Shown here: one piece after another, positions 59,288 through 64,000 of the stretch
Numbering within the stretch: the first letter of the stretch is position 1
How the letters are laid out: each line of letters starts with the position of its first letter
Source of the DNA: Wolinella sp052173415
Lineage (GTDB): Bacteria; Campylobacterota; Campylobacteria; Campylobacterales; Helicobacteraceae
Length of the DNA: 64,000 nt
NCBI GenBank assembly: GCA_052173415.1
Contig: JBQMYQ010000005.1
Coordinates: 6,545-70,544 of the forward strand
Direction: 5' to 3'
Translations under genes and position numbers: made by a program
Notes under the pieces: model-generated
Told to the model about the DNA's origin: nothing
Seen by the model: only the letters and a program-made list of their open reading frames with translations
Databases searched by the model: none

Positions 59288-61156
59288 ATGAATGAATTTG
59301 ACGTAATTGTCGTTGGTGGCGGGCATGCGGGAATCGAGGCGGCACATGCGAGCGCGAAAATTGGCTGCGAGACGCTACTTCTTACGATTTTAGTCGAGCA
59401 AATTGGCGCAGCGAGCTGTAATCCTGCAATCGGCGGACTGGCTAAAGGGCATTTGGTGCGTGAGATTGATGCGCTGGGCGGGCTTATGGGGCGAGTTACT
59501 GATGAGTGTGGCTTGCAATTTCGCACACTCAATGCCTCAAAAGGTCCTGCTGTGCGGGGCACGCGCGCGCAAATCGATATGGATTCCTATCGCATTACCA
59601 TGAGGAATCTCTGCCTGCGGATTCCTCATCTTAGCCTCGCTCAAGAGATGGTCGAAGAGCTTGTGATTAAAGAGGGTGCGGTATGTGGTGTGCGGACGCA
59701 AATCGGGCGTGAATACCATGCCAAAAAGGTGATTTTAACCACGGGGACGTTTCTTAATGGTATCGTGCATATTGGCGATCGGACTTCGCAAAATGGGCGC
59801 GTGGGCGAACCCTCGGCAATTAAGCTTTCACAATCCTTGCGCTCGCTTGGTTTAGAAGTCGGGCGGCTAAAAACGGGGACATGTGCGAGGATCTCGCATG
59901 AGGGAATCGACTTTGAAAGCCTAGAGCAGCACAGGGGGGATACGCCCCCACCGCCTTTTAGCTTTAGCACGCGTAGGGATTCTTTTAATCCGTTACAACT
60001 TCCCTGCTATGTCGTCTATACGAATGAGAATACGCATGAGATTATCCGCTCAAACTTCCATCGTGCGCCGATGTTTACGGGGCAAATTGAGGGAATCGGA
60101 CCACGATATTGCCCGAGTATCGAGGATAAAATCCATCGTTTTGGTGAGCGTGAACGACATCAGATTTTTATTGAGCCGCAGACGCGCGAGGCGAGTGAGT
60201 TTTACCTAAATGGCTTGACTACTTCCATGCCCTATGATGTGCAAGAGGCGATGATCCACTCAATTCATGGGCTAGAGCGGGCGAAAATCGTGCGCTATGG
60301 CTATGCGATTGAGTATGATTATGTCAATCCTGTGGAGCTACAACATACACTAGAGACCAAAAAGGTCAAGAATCTCTACCTCGCAGGGCAGATTAATGGC
60401 ACGACAGGCTATGAAGAGGCGGGTGCGCAGGGGCTAGCCGCGGGAATCAACGCCGCTTTGAGCGTGCTTGGGAAAGAGCCCTTTATCTTGCGGCGCGATG
60501 AGGCGTATTTAGGCGTGCTGATTGATGATTTGGTCACCAAAGGGACGAAAGAGCCCTATCGTATGTTCACTTCGCGTGCGGAGTATCGACTGCTTTTGCG
60601 CGAGGACAATGCGGAGTTTCGCCTTGCAAAATATGGGCATGCTTTTGGGCTTGTGAGTAGTGATCGTATCAGGAATCTGGAGCTAGATCGGGCGGATATT
60701 GCTCGGGGGCTTGAGTTTTTGCGTGAAAATTACGCAACGCCTAGCCAAAAGACGCTAGCCCTTTTGACTCGCCTAGATGAAGAGGGAATCAGCGATAAGA
60801 GCCTATGGCAAGTGATTGTCTCGCGCAAGAGCTTTACAGAAGAGAAGCTAAAAATGCTCGCGCCACTTTTTGAGACGATGAGCATGAGGGCGTTGGAGCA
60901 GATACTTATCGAGGCAAAATATGCAAGCTACATCAAAAAGCAACATGAGAGCATTGAGGCGATGAGTGAAATGCTGAAAGTGGCGATTCCTAAGGATTTT
61001 GACTTTGATAGCGTGCCGGGCTTGAGCCTAGAAGTGGTCGAGAAGCTCAAAAAATTCGCTCCGCCTACGCTTTTTGCCGCGAGCGAAATTAGCGGAATTA
61101 CCCCCGCCGCCCTTGATACGCTGCATTTGTATATACATTTGAGGGGGAAAGTGTGA
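59288..61156 (+). CDS. mnmG: tRNA uridine-34 carboxymethylaminomethylation enzyme MnmG (GidA)
   Basis: FAD enzyme that with MnmE modifies wobble uridine. VVGGGHAGIEAAHAS is the FAD site; CNPAIGGLAKGHLVREIDALGG is a hallmark (both parts visible, cut here for length), as are GTFLNGIVHIG and AGQINGTTGYEEAGAQGL. ATG 59288 gives 622 residues, normal length; the frame upstream adds 12 residues without support. Confidence 0.97.
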   Translation: MNEFDVIVVGGGHAGIEAAHASAKIGCETLLLTILVEQIGAASCNPAIGGLAKGHLVREIDALGGLMGRVTDECGLQFRTLNASKGPAVRGTRAQIDMDSYRITMRNLCLRIPHLSLAQEMVEELVIKEGAVCGVRTQIGREYHAKKVILTTGTFLNGIVHIGDRTSQNGRVGEPSAIKLSQSLRSLGLEVGRLKTGTCARISHEGIDFESLEQHRGDTPPPPFSFSTRRDSFNPLQLPCYVVYTNENTHEIIRSNFHRAPMFTGQIEGIGPRYCPSIEDKIHRFGERERHQIFIEPQTREASEFYLNGLTTSMPYDVQEAMIHSIHGLERAKIVRYGYAIEYDYVNPVELQHTLETKKVKNLYLAGQINGTTGYEEAGAQGLAAGINAALSVLGKEPFILRRDEAYLGVLIDDLVTKGTKEPYRMFTSRAEYRLLLREDNAEFRLAKYGHAFGLVSSDRIRNLELDRADIARGLEFLRENYATPSQKTLALLTRLDEEGISDKSLWQVIVSRKSFTEEKLKMLAPLFETMSMRALEQILIEAKYASYIKKQHESIEAMSEMLKVAIPKDFDFDSVPGLSLEVVEKLKKFAPPTLFAASEISGITPAALDTLHLYIHLRGKV

Positions 61157-61187
61157 AGAGAATATAGCGATAATTCAGCAAAAAATA

Positions 61188-63092
61188 TCAGAAATAGGAC
61201 TGATTCTTATACATATCATCAAGAATATAGACGAGAGAGATCGCCTCTTTGATGAGCCTTTCATCATCTTTTGTTGCGATAAGCTGTTTATCCTTGTAGA
61301 TAAAAGTTCTTGGTGGCATGTTGGGGACAAGAATCACGACGTAATCATGCTTCCGATAAGCATACGTTTCGTTAAGAATAATGAGATTAACCTCCTGCTT
61401 ATTTTCTTTGAAGATGGAGTTGCCAAGAATCGGATAGGAAAGGTCAATTCCTATCAGATCAAGTGCGGTGGCTAGAACATCGGGCTGAGAAGCGAGTCCG
61501 TCATAGACGGTAGGCTTGAGTCCCTCACTGATAATCACAGCGGGAATATGAAACATATCAATAGGCATGACCTGATTTCCATGGACGCGCACGTTGTGAT
61601 CGGCTACGATGACAAATACTGTATTTTCAAAATATCCACTCTGTTTAGCTAGCTCAATAAATCTTCCTATGGCAAAATCTGCGTATTTCACGGTATTTTC
61701 CACGCTATTTCTAGGTAGATTCTTTTCAAACTCAATTTTGCCATCGGGAAGCTCAAAGGGCGTGTGATTTGAGGAGCTAAACATCACACTAGCAAAGTGC
61801 TCGCCATTTTTGTGATGTTCTGTAAAGATTTCATTAGCCTTGATGACCAAATCTTCATCGCAAACACCCCAAGTGCTTGTGAATGTAGGGTTTGTGAAGT
61901 CTTTTTCCTCAACGATTCTCTCAAAACCATTCCCCAAATACCAGCTCCGCATATTGTCAAATTTTGCATCCCCGCCGTAAATGAGGCTTGTTTTGTATCC
62001 ATAGGGCTTAAGCAGGCTTGCGATTGTGAAATAGTTTTGTTGTGATTTATTCCGCGTAAGCACCTCATCACCAGCGATGGGCAAAGTTCCACTCGTAATG
62101 GCCGCTAGACCTCGCGGGCTTCTTGGTCCATTAGCATAGAGATTATTAAAAGTTAGATACTTTTGGGCAAGTTTATCAAGATTTGGTGTAAGCTTTTGCT
62201 TCCCACCCGCAATAAAGCCTGTGAATTGCGCTCCTAGACTCTCTTGGACAAAAATTACAAGATTTTTGGGCTTATTTTGTTTAAAGCTGCTTTTAACCTT
62301 TCGATAAAAGGGTCTTTTTTGATCTTGATATTCGATTCCTAGAACCTCTGAGGCGATTTTATAAGCCTCTTGTAGATCGATTTTCCCATAACTTGAAATG
62401 TCGCTTTCAAATTGCTTATATGAATAGTAGGCATATCCGATAGAGTGTAGAGAATTTTTAGTGATCTCGTTAATGATTCTGTTGTGACTATAGAGGGCAT
62501 CAGAAATATTTGATGGGAGATTTGTAAAAGATGAGCGGATTCCTATAAAAAGCAGAGCTAAAATGGGCACAAGCAATGCGATTCTTGGGGGATGTGGTTG
62601 CGTAAGCACTTCATAAAAATCTACTAAAGGGCGTTTTTTATATAGGATTGCCACTAGGGAGACAAGGAATATCGCGCCAAGTAGTTCTAATTTGTATTCT
62701 TTAAAAATCATGGAGCCAACTTCTTTTGGATATTCGAGGTATTCGATGAATAGATAATTTGGTCGCAAATCATACTGCGCAAAGAAAGGAAACGACGCAA
62801 TTTCCACAAAAAGAGCTAACAATAAAAAGCCCAGAAGATAGCCATGCAGGAATCTTGACATATATGGTGCAAATCGTCTCGGAGTGAGGGATAAGAGCAG
62901 CGTAATAATGACAAGAATGATGGATATAGCAATCGTATCCATTCGTAGCCCGAAGATAAAGGTAAGTAACGATTCCCCTAAGGATATATCGCTGAGTCGA
63001 TCAAAATAAAGTGTGTAAAAAAGTAATCTTCCGCAGAAAAACATTACCGTAAAGGTTAGATAAATTTTGAAAATAGCCCAAAACATTTTCAT
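61188..63092 (-). CDS. Sulfatase-fold membrane protein (LTA synthase/MdoB family), intact site
   Basis: A 634-residue paralogue of the 54.8-kb protein, with five membrane helices in the first 190 residues and a periplasmic sulfatase-fold domain. VIFVQESLGAQF supplies the metal Glu, NGPRSPRGLAAITSG the Ser nucleophile with the family R-x-x-R-G frame, and VIVADHNVRVHG the metal Asp-His pair, all present. It probably transfers a phospho-alcohol group to an envelope glycan or lipid A. It lies 19 bases upstream of dgkA, whose product recycles diacylglycerol, the by-product of such transferases. Confidence 0.88.
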   Translation of the reverse strand: MKMFWAIFKIYLTFTVMFFCGRLLFYTLYFDRLSDISLGESLLTFIFGLRMDTIAISIILVIITLLLSLTPRRFAPYMSRFLHGYLLGFLLLALFVEIASFPFFAQYDLRPNYLFIEYLEYPKEVGSMIFKEYKLELLGAIFLVSLVAILYKKRPLVDFYEVLTQPHPPRIALLVPILALLFIGIRSSFTNLPSNISDALYSHNRIINEITKNSLHSIGYAYYSYKQFESDISSYGKIDLQEAYKIASEVLGIEYQDQKRPFYRKVKSSFKQNKPKNLVIFVQESLGAQFTGFIAGGKQKLTPNLDKLAQKYLTFNNLYANGPRSPRGLAAITSGTLPIAGDEVLTRNKSQQNYFTIASLLKPYGYKTSLIYGGDAKFDNMRSWYLGNGFERIVEEKDFTNPTFTSTWGVCDEDLVIKANEIFTEHHKNGEHFASVMFSSSNHTPFELPDGKIEFEKNLPRNSVENTVKYADFAIGRFIELAKQSGYFENTVFVIVADHNVRVHGNQVMPIDMFHIPAVIISEGLKPTVYDGLASQPDVLATALDLIGIDLSYPILGNSIFKENKQEVNLIILNETYAYRKHDYVVILVPNMPPRTFIYKDKQLIATKDDERLIKEAISLVYILDDMYKNQSYF

Positions 63093-63111
63093 GTGTTAGA
63101 CTCCTTTTTGT

Positions 63112-63480
63112 CTAGGAATTGAAAAATACATTTATTAACACACCGCCCCACGTGATGAGAAAAATCACAAAGCTAAGAAACACCACAGAGCTTCCGATAT
63201 CCTTAGCGCGACCGGCAAGCTCATGGTAATCAAGTGTTACAAGATCCACTACGCGTTCAATTGCACTGTTAATTGCTTCTGCGAGTGGGATTCCCATAAG
63301 GGTTACAAAAAGTAGCAGCTTCTCTACTAAACCCACTTGCAGTATGAAAATCACGGGAATCGCCACTACAATGAGCAACAACTCAAGCCTAAAAGAGGTC
63401 TCATTTTGGACTAAATCCCTTAAACCTTTGAGCGCGTAGGAGCTATTTTTAAAAAGATTATATTTTGGCTGATTTCTCAC
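63112..63480 (-). CDS. dgkA: Diacylglycerol kinase
   Basis: A 122-residue three-helix membrane kinase that returns diacylglycerol to phosphatidate. The signature PLAEAINSAIERVVDLV and LAGRAKDIGSSVVFLS is complete. On the minus strand it precedes the sulfatase-fold transferase by 19 bases, so the two probably form an operon; diacylglycerol is the expected product of such phospholipid-dependent transferases. Confidence 0.95.
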   Translation of the reverse strand: MRNQPKYNLFKNSSYALKGLRDLVQNETSFRLELLLIVVAIPVIFILQVGLVEKLLLFVTLMGIPLAEAINSAIERVVDLVTLDYHELAGRAKDIGSSVVFLSFVIFLITWGGVLINVFFNS

Positions 63481-63591
63481 GGGAATCCTAACACAAGTGA
63501 TTTTACGCGACTAATTAGAGGAATCGCACAAAATACGGGGCTTTTTAAAAGACAATACGACACATGTTTCCCTATTTTTGAATACATGGGG

Positions 63592-63999
63592 TTAATCCTC
63601 CGATTCCCGCATGATTTCCGCCTGATAATGGGCGATAATCGGGTCGATAATACAATCAAAATTGCCGCTTAGCATAATCTCCTCAAGGCTATAAAGCGTC
63701 AGCCCGATACGATGATCGGTGAGGCGATTTTGCGGATAGTTGTAGGTGCGGATACGCTCGCTCCGATCGCCACTTCCCACTTGGGATTTCCTTGCGGCAG
63801 AATTTTCGCTCATTTTGGCTTCCAGCTCGGCTTCATAGAGGCGCGCTTTGAGGATTTTTAACGCCTTGTCTTTATTTTTGTGCTGTGATTTTTCATCTTG
63901 CATAGAGACGGTAATGCCCGTGGGGATATGGGTAATCCTCACTGCAGAATCGGTCGTATTCACCGACTGTCCTCCATGACCACCTGAGCGAAAAACATC
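63592..63999 (-). CDS. prfA: Peptide chain release factor 1 (C-terminal part; start beyond window)
   Basis: The C-terminal third of RF1, open to the window edge. GGHGGQSVNTTDSAVRITHI contains the GGQ motif that triggers peptide release at the ribosome; GDRSERIRTYNYPQNRLTDH is the second hallmark. The PxT anticodon-reading region lies outside. An apparent GTG start at 63963 is internal. The stop is at 63592-63594, 111 bases from dgkA. Confidence 0.96.
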   Translation of the reverse strand, partial: DVFRSGGHGGQSVNTTDSAVRITHIPTGITVSMQDEKSQHKNKDKALKILKARLYEAELEAKMSENSAARKSQVGSGDRSERIRTYNYPQNRLTDHRIGLTLYSLEEIMLSGNFDCIIDPIIAHYQAEIMRESED

Positions 64000-64000
64000 G

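Overview
The window looks like chromosomal DNA of a flagellated Campylobacterota (Epsilonproteobacteria), closest in gene content and order to Helicobacter/Wolinella. Evidence read from the sequence: the run flhF-flhG-small membrane protein-fliA-fliM-fliY, the run tonB-fliO-fliN-nth-AsmA-like-mltG followed by oorDABC, and a frdCAB operon whose FrdB strongly resembles the Wolinella type. It also has sucCD, a full selenocysteine module (selA, selB, tRNA-Sec) and a class III adenylate cyclase, which I do not expect in H. pylori. A non-pylori Helicobacter or a Wolinella relative is my inference, not a proof.

Layout. 1-4.6 kb: flagellar and motility regulators plus C-ring switch genes. 4.6-7.1 kb: mnmA, prs and a TM2-domain gene apparently split by a frameshift at a homopolymer. 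7.3-11.5 kb: a CHASE2-adenylate cyclase divergent from a metallo-hydrolase/GAF/HD-GYP fusion. 11.6-16.2 kb: uvrA, a TSUP permease and a secreted repeat protein. 16.3-21.9 kb: a J-domain protein, nadK, recN, an NFACT (RqcH-like) gene and small proteins. 21.9-24.6 kb: an accessory-looking stretch with a broken gene, a C11/T9 tract, a chemoreceptor and, upstream of it, a (GA)24 repeat inside a short leader ORF. 24.7-28.9 kb: flhA, a DHH phosphoesterase, purN. 29.2-35.8 kb: tonB, fliO, fliN, a CheX-like gene, nth, an AsmA-like gene and mltG. 35.8-40.7 kb: sucCD-oorDABC. 40.7-42.6 kb: an EF-hand protein and a small neighbour. 42.8-46.3 kb: frdCAB with a recognisable promoter and two palindromes. 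46.6-52.2 kb: selA-selB-moeA-uspA-small secreted protein, with tRNA-Sec divergent. 52.4-52.7 kb: tRNA-Pro, His, Arg, Arg. 52.9-64 kb: cdsA, dxr, two sulfatase-fold membrane proteins, rho, murI, mnmG, dgkA and the 3' part of prfA.

How it works together. The central metabolism is that of a fumarate-respiring microaerophile: OorDABC links 2-oxoglutarate to succinyl-CoA, SucCD interconverts succinyl-CoA and succinate, and FrdCAB links fumarate and succinate to the quinone pool. Two motility blocks supply the export gate (FlhA, FliO), the switch (FliM, FliY, FliN), FlhF/FlhG control and sigma-28.

The most interesting signal is not a gene. The hexamer GGAATC/GATTCC is roughly ten times commoner than chance in most genes, in both orientations and all reading frames, and pairs of it form inverted repeats just beyond several gene or operon ends (after the cyclase, oorC, frdB and rho). 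That is the arrangement known for DNA-uptake sequences of Neisseria and Pasteurellaceae. The second is the (GA)24 leader ORF ahead of the chemoreceptor, which looks like a phase-variable translational switch.
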